Assembly (NCBI RefSeq): GCF_002288925.2
Contig: NW_022098069.1
Coordinates: forward strand, 84,988,734-85,052,733
DNA: 64,000 nucleotides
Direction: 5' to 3'
Source of the DNA: Delphinapterus leucas
Taxonomy: Eukaryota; Chordata; Mammalia; Artiodactyla; Monodontidae
The first letter of the stretch is position 1. Each line of letters starts with the position of its first letter. Under the pieces are notes generated by a model that did no database searches, was not told where the DNA came from, and worked only from the letters and a program-made list of their open reading frames with translations. Positions 1 through 11,970 of the stretch are shown piece by piece. Position numbers and translations under genes: made by a program.

Positions 1-891
1 AAATCAAAACTACAATGAGGTATCACCTCACACCAGCCAGAATGGCCCTCATCAAAAAATCTACAAACAATAAATGCTGGAGAGGGTGTGGAGAAAAGTG
101 AACCCTCTTGCACTGGTGGGAATGTAAATTGATACAGCCACTATGGAGAACAGTATGGAGGTTCCTTAAAAAACTAAAAACAGAACTACCATACGACCCA
201 GCAAGCCCACTACTGGGCATATACCCTGAGAAAACCATAATTCAAAGAGAGTCATGTACCACAATGTTCATTGCAGCTCTATTTACAATAGCCAGGACAT
301 GAGAGCAACCTAAGTGTCCATCAACAGATGAATGGATAAAGAAGATGTGGCACATATATACAATGGAATGTTATTCAGCCATAAAAAGAAACAAAACTGA
401 GTTATTTGTAGTGAGGTGGATGGACCTAGAGTCTGTCATAAAGGGTGAAGTAAGTCAGAAAGAGAAAAACAAATACCGTATGCTAAGACATATATATGGA
501 ATCAAAAAAAAAATGGTTCTAAAGAACCTAGGGGCAGGACAGGAATAAAGACGCAGATGTAGAGAATGGACTTGAGGACACGGGGAGGGGGAAAGGTAAG
601 CTGGGACGAAGTGAGAGAGTGGCATGGACATGTATACACTACCAAGCGTAAAATAGATAGCTAGTGGGAAGCAGCCGCATAGCACAGGGAGATCAGCTCG
701 GTGCTTTGTGACCACTTAGAGGGGTGGGATAGGGAGGGTGGGAGGGAGGGAGACACAAGAGGGAGGGGATATGGGGATATAGGTATATGTACAGCTGATT
801 CACTTTGTTATAAAGCAGAAACCAACACACCACTGTAAAGCATTTATACTCCAAAAAAGATGTTGAAAATAAATAAATAAAAAAAAATAAA
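1..891 (+). mobile_element. LINE-1 3' end (ORF2 C-terminus, 3' UTR, A-rich tail)
   Basis: The window opens inside an L1. The first half encodes the ORF2 C-terminal region, with recognisable LLGIYP and WHIYTMECYSAIK stretches. These share one frame but are split by a TGA at 300-302, where the family normally has Trp, so this copy is dead. ORF2 ends near 548. The 3' UTR follows with the purine-rich 'gggtgggagggaggg' stretch typical of cetartiodactyl L1s, and then an A-rich tail ending near 891. The 5' part lies outside the window. Confidence 0.95.
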
Positions 892-1689
892 GCCATTCTC
901 TCCACAGAGCCCGTCTTGCCGACACAACCGGTAGGGGAGAAACTGCGGGCACGTTGAAAAGTGGAGGTTCCCACGGATCCTGCACGTCATCTGCATTCCT
1001 CTCTCCTCGCAGCTGAACCTGAGCCTGGCAGTTAAGCAGGCACATTCTCCGGTGCCCCAAACTTCATCCCCTGTAACAACAGGAGACCCTTGAGGGCTGC
1101 CAGGGACGCCCTCTGCTCCTGGCTTCCGGCCGAGCCCTCGGCAAACAGCAACTGCTCAGCAGATGGCGGCCTTGACGGGGACACGCAAAGGCCCGCCCCT
1201 CACGTTCCTGGCCTGCCTGGTTTCCGACGTCTTAGGATGTTTGTTGCTGTCGCCAGCCTTGTGGGGAACGCTCTGAAGCTTGGTCTGCAGAGAAGTCAGG
1301 GAGGTAAAGCGACTTGTCCCCAGATTCGATTATTTGAGGCTCTGCCCACAAAGTAAAGCTAATCATATTCATAGAGTCATTGCACATTTGCATAATTCCG
1401 GCTGCCGCGCAATGCCCTTGCACTGTGCATGTGTGTGTAAACGGCTGTCCCGGGGATGAGCCCGGGCAGGCCTTTGGGTCTGGTCCCCACCATGACCCTG
1501 TCCCCTGAGCCACGTCACTGTCCACTCACTGTTTGCACCTGGGAGCTGGGGCTGCAGGGCCCTCTGCAGAAAAGTGCCTTGTGGATGGAGCAGGGGCAGG
1601 CCCAGTGGGAGCATAGCCAGCTGGGGGCAGGGTATCTGGGAGGCCCCTGGGGCAGGGAGCTCGTCCTGCTGCCGCTGGTCCATGGCCTT

Positions 1690-1745
1690 GGCCAAACCTC
1701 CTCCTTCCTGGGCCTCAGTTTCCTCTCTTTCCAAACGGAGTCATA
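1690..1745 (-). repeat. MIR-type remnant
   Basis: The phrase 'gggcctcagtttcctctc' matches the reverse of the conserved MIR core. Short and degenerate. Confidence 0.4.
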
Positions 1746-2542
1746 GAACATACCTTGCTGGAACTTTCTCACAGAAGCTGGGAGAGTGTGGCCAGGCCTG
1801 CTCCTCCAGGCAGGCAGTGGAGTCCTGCTCTTCCCCTTCTCTTTCTTTTCCCCATCCATTCAAGCACGTATTCTCCCTGGAGAACCCCTCTCTGCCTCTC
1901 TTGGATCAAGGAGGGTTTCCAGAGAGATAGAGGGGTCTCCACCCGGGAAGATGGTCCCAATGACCCTCGGGAGACTCTCATACTTGAGATGAGAAAGGCA
2001 TCCCCGGGGCAGCCTGCGTCTGAGTCAGTGAGTGGTCCCAATGGGGACAGGTCAGAGAAGAGAGAAAACTCATGGAGGGCTTCCTGAAGGAGGCGGCCTC
2101 TCAGCTTGCAATGGAAAGAACAGGACAGGCACACGATCACAGTCCAAGAGTCTCACAAGGAGTTCACATGGTCTCCAAAACTTCAGCTGGCACATTTAAA
2201 GCGTCTTTGCCAAGACTAACTGCCCAGGGACCTCTATGTGTTTCTGTGAAGAAACCATCCTTCCTCCAAGGGTCCCATCTGGCAGCTCAGTCCACAGAGG
2301 TCTGCGCCATGGGGTCTCCCAGACCCATACGTACAACCCAAGTCTAGAGTTCATATTGGGGAAAATTCATATGGGGGATAATTGTCTGATGACCGCCAGA
2401 TTTGGAGCCCAGTGGCTCATGTAAACAAAATTTGTTTAGAGATGAGAGATGCTGGACAGCCCAAGCCCCTGGCATCGACCTGGCCTGAACTGGGTGTTAA
2501 GTGGATGCATAATTTATCATCTACCCTGGACGGAGGCTGCTG

Positions 2543-2576
2543 CCCCCCCCCCCCCCACACACACACACACACACAC
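2543..2576. repeat. Simple repeat: C14 run then (CA)n
   Basis: Fourteen C residues run directly into about ten CA dinucleotides. Likely length-polymorphic. Confidence 0.95.
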
Positions 2577-3726
2577 GCAGGCAGGACGGGAGTCCGGAAT
2601 CAGAGAGCATCTTTAAGCCAGGAGCCTGAAATCCAATTTCCACCCTGTTCTGGGGACTAAAAGCTTTCTGTAAAGAGCCGCACCAAATTCACAGATCCAA
2701 TTATCTACTGCCTGAGCCACTTGCCAAGAGCAAGGGAAGAAGCCAGACTTTGCGTGTCCACGGCCTCAGGCTCTGGGAAGCAGAAGCTGGGCCACCACCC
2801 AGAGGCGGGAACCAGCGCTGCACGGCTCCCTGCAGCCGCCCGGCCTGGCGAGCATCCGGCAGGTCCAAACCCCAAGCCCCCATGCCATCCTGTCTTCCAG
2901 ACACACGCCCACCCGGTGCCCAAGGTGCCCCCCAAGCCGTACCTTGGCACTCCTGGTTGCCCTCAATCGTCCCCTCCTTCTTTAAAGACAAAGGCTCAGG
3001 TCTCCCAGCCCTGGAGCATTCTCTGCTCGGATACTCCCTGCCACTCCCTCAAGCACCCCCTTCCTCCCTCCTCCCCCCACCTCTGTCTTCTCCTCCCTCT
3101 TTCCTCCCTTGGGTCAGAATTTGAGGCTCCCTCCCACCCCCGAGGGCTCGCCCACACCCCCAGCCCCGGGCACCCCTGGTTGGTGCCAGACTCCTTGGAG
3201 GGCACTGGGCACCAAGACGTACCAATACGGCCCCTGTGCAGCAGAGGTGTAGGGCAGACACAGTGGAGACAGAGCAGTAAGGGTCCAGGGGCCTGGTGTC
3301 TTCCGGGGACGGGATGGTTGAGGCGGTGGCAGGTGGAAGGACCCACTTGAGCTGCACAGTGAAGGATGAGTGAGGTCACAGGGTGAGGGACAGCACTGCA
3401 GGTGGAGGGAGCAGCAAGTGCAAAGGCACTGAGATGCAGCATGCTGGCAGTGCTCTAGTAATACTCTAGAGAACTGGGGTGTCACCAGGAGCCAGGGCTG
3501 CCCTCACTCCTCATAGCCACACCCATAATGCCCAACTCAGTCTTGCTCAGCACGTAGCACCTCTGCCCCCACTTCCTACCCCTGCCCTCGGCAGACATCA
3601 CTAGTCGATTACGATCACATTCCCCCACAGACCCCAGATGCAGCCTCAGATTCCTTGGTGTGGAATTGGAAACCTACTGAACAACCCGGCCTAACTCCTC
3701 TTCCATCACAGCGGCCCGTGACATTA

Positions 3727-3853
3727 CTGTTATTATTTTTAATCTTCTGGCCACGCCGCACGGCATGTGGGATCTTAGTTCCCCGACCAGGGATCAAACG
3801 TGCGCCCCCTGCGTTGGAAGCGTGAACTCAACCACTGGACCGCCAGGGAAGTC
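3727..3853 (-). mobile_element. CHR-family tRNA-derived SINE
   Basis: On the minus strand it begins with the ggacttccctgg head, followed by pol III A- and B-box-like sequences and a short A-rich tail. It is flanked by a perfect 12-bp target-site duplication, cccgtgacatta, at 3715-3726 and 3854-3865. This shows L1-type retroposition. The body carries a cagggggcgc core similar to half of a CTCF site. Confidence 0.95.
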
Positions 3854-3865
3854 CCCGTGACATTA

Positions 3866-6800
3866 TTTTTAAGCTGATTGTACAGCCATGAGAAGTCAGG
3901 GACAAAGGGAATGGTTTTCTTTGGATCTTCTCACCCCGCAGAGGTGGCGCTGGCCCAGCTGGTTTCAGGAGAGGGGTTGATCTGACACTGCTTCTCTGTA
4001 AACCAAAGAAACAAAGAATTCATCCATATACAGGGAAAGGAGAGGGATGAGGAAGGTGGGAGAGCACCACGGGGTGCCTGTGCACGCAGATGCCAGACAC
4101 TCGGGAAAAATCCGAAAAATTGGGAGAGCACACATTCACCGGCAAAGGGCAGTTGGCTCTACTGCGCTGGGAAGTTAGTGAGGTCCCCCTCGCGGTCGGG
4201 CTCCATTTTGGCGATGCAAGCACCCTGCAGTTGGTTGGCAGAGGACAGAAGTGTTTGTTTTGGTCGTTTTGAGAAAAGAGAAACTTGAAATGCTGCCTGC
4301 ATCTTACCTCTGGATACATAACCTAAGGAAACGCTTCATTTATATGAACGTATCAAAAGGCATGTCTGCACCCACACGCACGCCCACCGGGACACCATGC
4401 ACACGCACGTGAGAGGTCCGCGTGCCTGCACAGGCTCTCCAGCACACGCGGGCACGTGCATTCAGGCCTCATCTGAGCTGAAACCCACAGCTACCATCCT
4501 GTATGTCCTGTAACAGTCTCATTTCCTGTTGAAATTGGAGAAGCGGGATGTCCGAGAAAGAGCCGCCCCCCCCCCAAACCACCATCTACGCCTGACCCGG
4601 CTGGATGCTCTTCAGAAAGGCTTGTTCTGCGACCTTGAGGTCTAGAGGGGCCGGCGGCTCGGCTGCGGTGGATGGCCCAGCCGCCCTGCTGCCCCCTCAC
4701 ACCTATCTTTGGGGGGCTTCTCCTTTCATCCTAGTTCATTGGTCCACATGTTTGTGGTCCCCTCCATGTACAGGCAGCTCCTGTAAAGGGCGATGGGAAG
4801 TCCCGGCGTCTGGGAGCCTTCCCTCGGTGACCGTGAGCAAGCACGTCCCATCTCCTGGCCCCAGTGTCCACACTGGTCAACAGTGCTGGCCTCACAGGCT
4901 CGTGTGGTCACGGACGTACGGACCCTCCAGGTCACCGTCTGGCTGAGCCCCGAGGTGCGGCACCTGTGCTGCCCTGTCTGCCGCAGGGACCCGGCTGCCG
5001 GGACCCCCGCTGCCCGCCGTGCCTGCGGCTCCCACAGGTGCGCCTGCAGCCCACCCCTTCCTCGCATTAACCTTGCACGCCTGGCGGCCACCTCCTCCCT
5101 AGCATGCCACACAAGTCTGCCCGCGTCCCACTGGCCAGCCTGCCCTCCGCGAGACCCCTCCACACTGCCCTCAGACCCACGTCCGACCCATCGGCAAAGC
5201 CCTGTGCTGTCCCCCCACATCGCTGTTAGAACTGGGGACTGGACACGAGGGCCGTGAGAGGAAGGGGACACACCGTGTGCTGGGGCTGCAGCTCCGTCTA
5301 GGGCCTAACCCGTCGGGGGGCTGGCTTGACACCCAGGAGGGGTGCCCAGAAGGCAGGGGCGGGGAGGGGCGGGGCCCCCGCTGTAGGGAGGCTCTCGGAG
5401 GGGCAGGACCCACCACGGGAGAGCCAGCACTGCAGGCAGGGGCCACGTCAGACGCCACTGGGGAGGGCAGCAGCCCAGCCTGCGAGGGGCGCGGGGCCAG
5501 TGCTGCGCTGCCTCTGCCTCCTCCCTGCTCCCAGGACAGACCCAGCCTGTCCGGCACAGCACGTCCACCACAGGCGTGTCCGCCACGGAGGCTGCAGGGT
5601 GCTGAGCGGCCTGCCCTCTGGGACTCCCGGACGTCCTTCCCGGGAGACCCAGCAGCCTGCACACTAGTGCTTTCCAGAGACGTTCACATATTTTGCAAAG
5701 CTCAGGCCAAACGCCACCGTTTCTAGGAAGGCTCAGCAGACCCCCCTGAACAATCTCCGGGCCCCCGGGCCTCCACGGTGGCTGTGCGGTCCAGGGGTAG
5801 GCCCCGCAGGCCTAGAGATGGTGGTTTCGGCCCCAGCGGGGCTGCCCGCCACCGGCTCTGACACCTGTTGGTGTGTCTGCTTCCCGCGGCCTCCGAGAGC
5901 TCCCTGGCGCGGTGGGGACCGTGGTGACCCGAGTGCCAGCAGGGGAGCCTAGCAAGAAGCAGAGGTCCCTCCCAGCGTCTGGACCTCGGGGTGGGGTGGG
6001 GGGCCCGCCCCGCCCACCGACCTTCGGGGCGGGGAGGGGGCTGAGGATTCGCCAAAGCCTGGAGGCCATAGCACAGCCCCCAGGGAGCGGCTCGTCTACA
6101 CAGCCTGCTGGGATCCGCCCTCAGCGGGCCTGGCCCAAGTGGGTCTCCTCTCGACCCCTTGCCTCTGCCGAAGCCCGGAGTGGGGCCCTGTGCACGGGGG
6201 GCTTCCCAGCACTTCCAGACTTGCCCCCAGCCCTGAACCGGAGCCCAGACCAAACTCAGAAGTTGTGCTAGAAATCTCAGAGGTCAGCTGTTCTCATGTT
6301 TCCAGAATTTATTGATTCTGTCTGGGCTGGAAAGGCAACAGAAATGCTTTTATTGTTCGCTTCTGAGCTGCCTCAGGGGATCTGGGAGCGCGGTGCTGCC
6401 CCCCGCCCCCACAGGCGCATCCCAGGGGCTGCGGACCAACATGGGGCCAGCGCTGCCCCGAGGGGCCGCCTGCCCCAGACTGTCCCTCCTCCCCCCAACA
6501 CGCTGTCCCGTGAGGCCTGTGTCCCCACGTGTCTGCTCCCCTCTGTGTCCGTGAGCCGAAGACAGGCCCCCCAGGCTTTACCCAGCAGGGCTGTGCACGC
6601 TTTCTGCCCCGCTCCTGCCTGGGCAAGTGCACAGCAAGCCAGACAGAACCCGGCTTGCCTCTCCACGCTCCCTTGGGCCGCATCTCCCTGCAGTGAGGGG
6701 GGCTCAGGACACCCCGGGCCCCTGGGAAGAGGTAGAAATGAGGGAAGGGGGCAGAGTGAGGGCAAGCAGGGAGTTCAGCCGGAGGCCGGCACATCTCTAA

Positions 6801-7184
6801 CCACAGGCCCTGAAGTGTCCCTCAGTCACTCATTCATTCGCTCACTCACTCATTCTTTCACATGTTTACCTTTTATTCCTTGGTCTATCCCCGGCCGCAC
6901 GGAACTCCCATCCGCCTCCAGCCCTGGGCTGGCCCTGTGCACCCTGAGAACCATCTGACCAGGGCAGCCCTCTTCGAGCCTCTGGTCCATCAGGTTGGTT
7001 CCTCGGGCCCCGTCCTTCCGGGAGCCGGGCAGGGAGGTGCCGAGTTGCTGCACCAGAGCCATATATGCTCCTCGTGTTTGTTTAATGGGGCCTTTTCTCA
7101 TTAAACCCAGAGCTGGGTGGTCCTGGCAGGGTGCAGGAGGCATACGCTCAGTGGGCCTGGTGCTCTGTGCCACCGTGGACGTGC
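3866..7184. other. Intergenic, very GC-rich, no gene seen
   Basis: CpG-moderate, stop-poor DNA produces many overlapping open frames, none with recognisable domains or splice structure I can defend. A CAC/CACG-rich stretch lies at 4360-4460 and a (TCAC/TCAT)n tract at 6822-6860. Confidence 0.65.
6822..6860. repeat. (TCAC/TCAT)n tetranucleotide tract
   Basis: About ten imperfect TCAN units with C/T interruptions. Confidence 0.8.
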
Positions 7185-7357
7185 GTGGCGTTGAGGGAGG
7201 TTCCCAGCCCCGTGTGTGTGTCCCAGCTGGAGCAGGACCTGCCTCCTGATTCCCACTCTTCTGTAAAGTGGTGGCGTTGAGGGAGGTTCCCAGCCCCGTG
7301 TCTGTGTCCCAGCTGGAGCAGGACCTGCCTCCTGATTCCCACTCTTCTGTAAAGTGG
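7185..7357. repeat. 86-bp tandem duplication, two copies
   Basis: The unit starting gtggcgttgagg occurs at 7185 and again at 7271. The copies differ by a single base (gtgtgtgtg versus gtgtctgtg). Such low divergence in non-coding DNA implies a recent event or a collapsed or polymorphic repeat. It sits inside a long minus-strand open frame (6850-7821) that I do not regard as a gene. Confidence 0.97.
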
Positions 7358-8079
7358 GACTTTGGTCCCGCTCTCATGCAGGGTTCCCCCGGGTCCCTGA
7401 GATCCTGATTCCTTTGAGCCACCGCATCTGAAGCCCTGATCCCAACCTGGGTGTCGTGCTGGTAGTTCCAGAGCCAGCCTGCCCAGTGCGTGTCCCCTGT
7501 CCGCAGTCTTCGCTCAAGCCACCCATCAGCTACTCCCTCCCCTCCATCAGCGATTCCCTCGATCCCACACATGGAATGCCCCCTCCCATGTGCTTCTCGG
7601 AGGACCAGAAGTGACCCAGCACTCCTGAGAAATGACCAGAATCGACAAGTGGGCCGTGGAATGGTGCCCACAGTGGGCAAGTCAGAGCCCAGCAGCCCGG
7701 GCCCCTGAGTGGGTGCTGCTTGCTCGCTGCCACGGGCCAGACCCCTCCCCGAAAGCAGCTGCCTTGAGCTCATGTGTCCCAGCCCTGGCGCAGGGCCTGG
7801 CGCGTCATAGGAGCTCAGCAAACGCTTGCTGGATCCGTGAAGAGACGGAAGGGAGCCCGTCGTCTTGACCCCCGCTGTTTCCTCTCCTTTAGTCTCAGCG
7901 ATGGGCCGCGCCAGGACGGAGTGAGCACCCTGTCATTAGAGGTATGCAAGAGCACCTGGAAGCCTTCTGGTGGGGACATTGCAAGAACAGCTGTGACATA
8001 TGGATCCGCACACATTTTGGCTTCTTGGAACTCTCCTCCTTGGCTCGAAACAACAACAACAAAATCTTAGCCTTGCTTA
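7358..8079. other. Intergenic, no gene seen
   Basis: Mostly unique GC-rich sequence. A MIR/L2-like ending ('ggagctcagcaaacgcttgc') lies at about 7790-7845. Confidence 0.6.
7790..7845 (+). repeat. MIR/L2-like 3' remnant
   Basis: It resembles the 'gcctggcacatagtagg...gctcaataaatg' ending common to old SINE/LINE2 elements. Confidence 0.45.
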
Positions 8080-8274
8080 GAATAGTCAAAATCATAAAGA
8101 CAGAAGTTATCAGGTGGTTGCCAGGGATGGCGGGCGGGGCAGTCAGAGTTGGAGGGGGGCAGAGTTTCAGTTTTACAAGGTGAAAAGAGTTCTGGGGACG
8201 GATGGTGGTGATGGCCACACAACGATGTGAATGCACTTAATGCCACTGAACTATCACTTAAAAATGATGACGAC
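8080..8274 (+). mobile_element. Old L1 (L1MB-type) 3' UTR, 5' part of a split copy
   Basis: It matches the old L1 tail phrases 'ggtggttgccaggg', 'agtttcagttttacaag' and 'atgccactgaac'. The copy is broken by a CHR SINE and resumes after it. Confidence 0.8.
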
Positions 8275-8493
8275 AGGACTTCCCTGGTGGTCCAGTGGTT
8301 AAGACTTCGCCTTCCAATGCAGGGGGTGTGGGTTCGATCCCTGGTCGGGGAGCTAAGATCCCACACTCCTCGCGGCCAAAAAACCAACACATAAAAAAAA
8401 AAACAAACAACAACAACAAAAAACCCAGAAGCAATATTGTAACACCTTCAATAAAGACTTTAAAAATGGTCCATGTCAAAAAAGTCTTTAAAA
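8275..8493 (+). mobile_element. CHR-family SINE nested in an old L1 tail
   Basis: It starts with ggacttccctggtggtccag, has the tRNA-like promoter boxes and an internal A/CAA-rich segment. It ends in the 'aataaagactttaaaaatgg' tail seen in older CHR-type SINEs. Target-site duplication is unclear, which fits an older insertion. Confidence 0.88.
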
Positions 8494-8545
8494 GAACGCT
8501 GAAGACGGTAAATTTTATGTTATGTGTATTTTACCACAATTAACA
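8494..8545 (+). mobile_element. Old L1 (L1MB-type) 3' end, 3' part of the split copy
   Basis: It continues the interrupted L1 with 'attttatgttatgtgtattt' and an A-rich end. Confidence 0.8.
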
Positions 8546-8560
8546 AAAATAGTTGAAAAA

Positions 8561-10869
8561 GTGCTCTGCTGGGCGTACAGGGCTCCAGGGAACATGGATG
8601 CTCGGCACGGGGGGCAGCAGGGCACGGACTCTGGCGCCTGCTCAGGGTTTAAGTGAAAGCTGTTCATTAGGGACGAACGCAAACCGTTGGCCAGTGGTTG
8701 TGGCCCCACCAGGAAGCCGCCGCTCAGAGCCGTGCATCGTCCGCTCAGCAGCCCAACGGGGGCTCGTTCAGGGTGGTCTGGATTTTCCCAGACTGGGAAC
8801 TGGGGACAGCGTGGGCCTCCGACAGGCTTTGTGGCCGGGAGCCCAGCCTCCAGTAGCCTCAGTCCCGTCCCAGGGCCAAGCAAAGCCTCGGCCCCCGTGC
8901 GGAGAGAGATCAGAGTGGGGCTGAGGCGCGGGCCCAGCGCTGGGGAGGGGTCACTCCAGGAGGGGCCTCAGGGGGGGTCTTGGGCGGAGGACAGCCCTGC
9001 CACCAGGGACCCACCAGTGTGGTCTAAGGAAGGACTTTCTCCAGGTAAAGACGCAAAGTGGACCAGAGGCTGGCTTACCTTTCATCACACCAGAAACAGC
9101 TCAATACTCCCAGGGGCACAGATGCCTGCCCTTGAGGGGTGCACCAGCTGGGGGAGCAGGAAGGGGGCTCTCTGCAGGACAAGGACATCTAAGGCCCAGC
9201 CAGTGACCAGCCTGCTGCTGTCCAGATGCCAGAGGGGCTTCAGGGAGAAAGTGGCAAAGCAGGGGCCCTCGTGGGGCTGCCTTACATCCACACACTGCCC
9301 GTTGCCCTCCCGGCCAGAACACCTGACTTTTTTGGGCAGAATAATCTCCATTCCCACCTTGGGTCCAGGTGGTCAAGTGGAGCTGATCCCGTTCTGGGCT
9401 TCTGGGCTAGGCATGGGACCTGATCCAGAGCCCACCGTCCCGGGGCTGCTGAGCTGGGAGGACATCCCGTCACCCAGGGGGGCTCTCAGGAGGAGGCAGG
9501 CAAGCAGAGAGGGGGATGGGAGGGGACAGAGCTGGTGACAAGCACACCTGATGCGGGTACACCCCTCCGCTCGAGCTTTCTTCTCTCAAGCTGATGTGAA
9601 TGGGTTTCATCCTGGCTGCTGGCGGGGGCGGGGGCTGCTTCGTCTGGTAGTGCCCTCAGATCCGCCCACCACTCACCCTCCAATGCTCTCCCCTCCCCCA
9701 GCCTGAGGCACAGCAGAGGCCTGAGGAAACGTTTGCTGAGCCGTGGCTCACACTGAAATGTGTTTCCCAGCTGGCGGTCGGCCACGTGTTCACCGGGCCC
9801 CAGTGCAGGCCCAGAGCACCGGAAGGAACTGTGTCCCCAGATCTTCATCCCTGTGCTCTGAAGAGGCCCCAACTCTGAGCCGCAGGTGCCGTGCGACTCA
9901 GGGAAGCGGACCTGTGGGACAGAAATCCCTGCGGCATCTGCCTGGGGCCCCCCAAAGCCGGTAGCTCCGCTGGGAGCTGGGAGACAGAGGGAGCCAGGGG
10001 AAGGGGCTTCTCCTGCTTCTCGAGCAGATCACCCCGAGCGGCAGGGAGCCTGGTGCACCTTACACAGGAGCACGGGCCCTGGGATGGGGGTTCAAACTCC
10101 AGCTTCAGAGTCGAGCAGCCCTGGGTGGGCCCCGCATTTGCTCAAGTCTCAGCCTCCCTGGCACCTGGGGGAGTTGTTGGTCTCTGTGCCACTGGCAGGT
10201 GGTAGGTGCTGAAGAAACACCCTAGCTGGAGAGCTTCATTTGGAGAGGTGAAGGAAGGTACCAACGTCACACAGCGGGGAGGTGACAGCCAGGACTTGAG
10301 CCCCATCTCTGAGGACAGGCCATCCCATGCTCCAGGCTCCTGGCCTCTGCCTGCAGCCCAGCTGGGTGGGGACCTGGCAAGAGTCTAGCCCTTACGGATG
10401 GTGGCAGCCGCCAGGGGTCGTGTGCAGCAACGCTGCCCTGGCTCTCCAGGAGCAGAAAGGGCCCCATCTTCTAGCCAGCTCTCCTGGCCTCACCGTTGCT
10501 GATGGGAGATAAGAGCCTGGCTCCTGCTGGAGCCTTGAGGACAAGCTGGTAGTTTTCCATCATTATAACAAATGATAAACTTCACAGGAAGCCAAGTAGG
10601 GCTGAAGGACCCCTCCTCCACGGCTCTGAGCAGCCTGGCTTGGGGCACCTTTCCAGAACCCTCAGGAGCCTGCCTCTTCCACCATCTATAAGCCCTGGGG
10701 GCCGGCCAGCCAGCCGCCTCCACGAAGTGTTTATTGAGCCTCTGAGAACTGCCCTGGCCCTGGGCGTGGCACTTGTAAGTTTCCAAAGACTACCTGATGG
10801 AATTCCCACTCTCCCTGCTGGATCCACGTCTGTGTCTCCTTTTACAGATGGAGAACCTACCTTGGAGAA
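8561..10869. other. Intergenic, GC-rich, no gene seen
   Basis: No supported gene. A MIR-like stretch with 'aacgtcacacagc' lies at 10240-10320. Further MIR/L2-like phrases occur around 10720-10865. The open frame at 8687-9538 (+) has no recognisable domain. Confidence 0.6.
10240..10320 (+). repeat. MIR-type remnant
   Basis: It contains the MIR features 'gtcacacagc' and 'aggacttgagcccc' in the right order. Confidence 0.45.
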
Positions 10870-10972
10870 GTGAGCGGGTGCTCAAGGGGTGTCTGGGAAC
10901 TCACTGTGCGTTCTGCTCAACCATGTTATGAACCTAAAACTGCTCTAGAATATAAGGTCTATTTTAAAAAAT
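10870..10972 (+). mobile_element. Old L1M 3' terminal fragment
   Basis: The order 'ggggtgtctgggaactc', 'ttctgctcaa' and 'cctaaaactgctctag' matches the 3' end of an old L1. It ends in an A-rich stretch at 10965-10972. Confidence 0.75.
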
Positions 10973-11190
10973 CGTGTGAATGGAACCCTCGAGTCTCGCC
11001 TTTTCAGTCTGCCTTCCTTCCCTTACATAAGGCGTTAGAGAGCCACCTTGTTTTGCACACGTCCGGAGCTTGTCCCTTTGTACTGATGCTCGGATGCATC
11101 ACAGTTCATTTATCCACTTACCAGCGGATGGATCTTGGAATAGTTTCCGGTTTGGGGCTATTATGAATAAAGCTGCTAGAAACATTTTTT
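10973..11190 (-). mobile_element. Old L1 fragment, antisense to the preceding one
   Basis: The phrases 'ttttcagtctgccttcct', 'atttatccacttaccagc' and 'ctattatgaataaagctgct' are the complement of an old L1 3' region. It abuts the plus-strand L1M end, tail to tail. Confidence 0.7.
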
Positions 11191-11598
11191 TTTAACCGCC
11201 TGGGGGTCACAGAGGTGGTGGGCTGTAGAGCACAGCTCCACACACGAGACTCTTTGGCTTGGTGGCCATTTCCGAGGCCCGCCGGTTTCCTACCAACCCA
11301 GGACTGTGAACACGGGATTTCCCGGCCCTGACTCCATCCAGCTGCGAGTCCTTGGGGGGTTGCCTGAAGTGCTCCAAGGGACCCCACCCATTCAGGGTTG
11401 GTGTGCAGACTGAGAGCAACCGCCCTGGGAGTCTGACCTCCCCTGAGGGCAGGCCAAGCCCCGGGCACTCTTCCAGTACTTTCTGGGACCCCCATGGGAC
11501 GGGGGTAAACAGTCCTTGGGCTACAGGAGGGGAAACTAAGGCAGGAGAGCACGGGAACTTGCCCACGTCACATGCCACGTGTGCAGTCCGGAAATGGA
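11191..11598. other. Intergenic, no gene seen
   Basis: Unclassified GC-rich sequence between an L1 remnant and an LTR. Confidence 0.5.
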
Positions 11599-11970
11599 CT
11601 CAGGATCTGTGTCCCCTCGAATTCATTTGTTGAAGCCCGAGCCCCCAGAACCTCGGAATGTGACTGCATTTGGAGAGAAGGCCTTTACAGAGCTAATGAA
11701 GGTAAAATGAGGGCTTCAGGGTGAGCCCTGATGCAATTTGACTGGTGCCCTTATAAGAAGAGGAGATTAGGACCCAAAGGGATGACCACGTGAGGACACA
11801 GGGAGAAGACGGCCGTATACACGCCAAGGAGAGAGGCCTCAGGAGGAGTCCATCATGCGAACACCTTGATCCCAGCCTCCCAGCCTCCAGGACCGTGAGG
11901 AAATACATTTCTGCTGTTTAAGCCCCCATCTGGGGTGCCGAGTTGTGGCGGCCCCAGGACACTGATACAG
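11599..11970 (+). mobile_element. MaLR solo LTR, MLT1-type
   Basis: It runs from the 'gtcccctcgaattcatttg' start through 'aatgtgactgcatttgga', 'ggtgcccttataagaagagg' and 'aggacacagggagaagac'. It ends in 'cactgatacag'. This order is the MLT1 consensus, an old ERVL-MaLR solo LTR. No internal retroviral genes are present. Confidence 0.88.

Larger units (their letters stand above)
892..3714. other. Intergenic, GC-rich, no gene seen
   Basis: No supported gene. It holds a MIR-like remnant near 1690-1745 and a C-run followed by (CA)n at 2543-2576. A short AT-rich patch at 1345-1420 contains atttgcat, an octamer (POU-factor) motif. Open frames such as 2721-3350 (+) have no recognisable domain. Confidence 0.7.

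Noticed and set aside
1..548. Functional L1 ORF2
   Set aside because: An in-frame TGA at 300-302 and 5' truncation by the window edge leave only a dead 3' fragment.
6850..7821. 323-codon minus-strand open frame
   Set aside because: It begins next to an old MIR/L2-like end, spans the 86-bp duplication, and its product has no recognisable motif. Stop-poor GC-rich DNA explains it.
8687..9538. 283-codon plus-strand open frame
   Set aside because: No domain, signal peptide or splice-site support; composition-driven.
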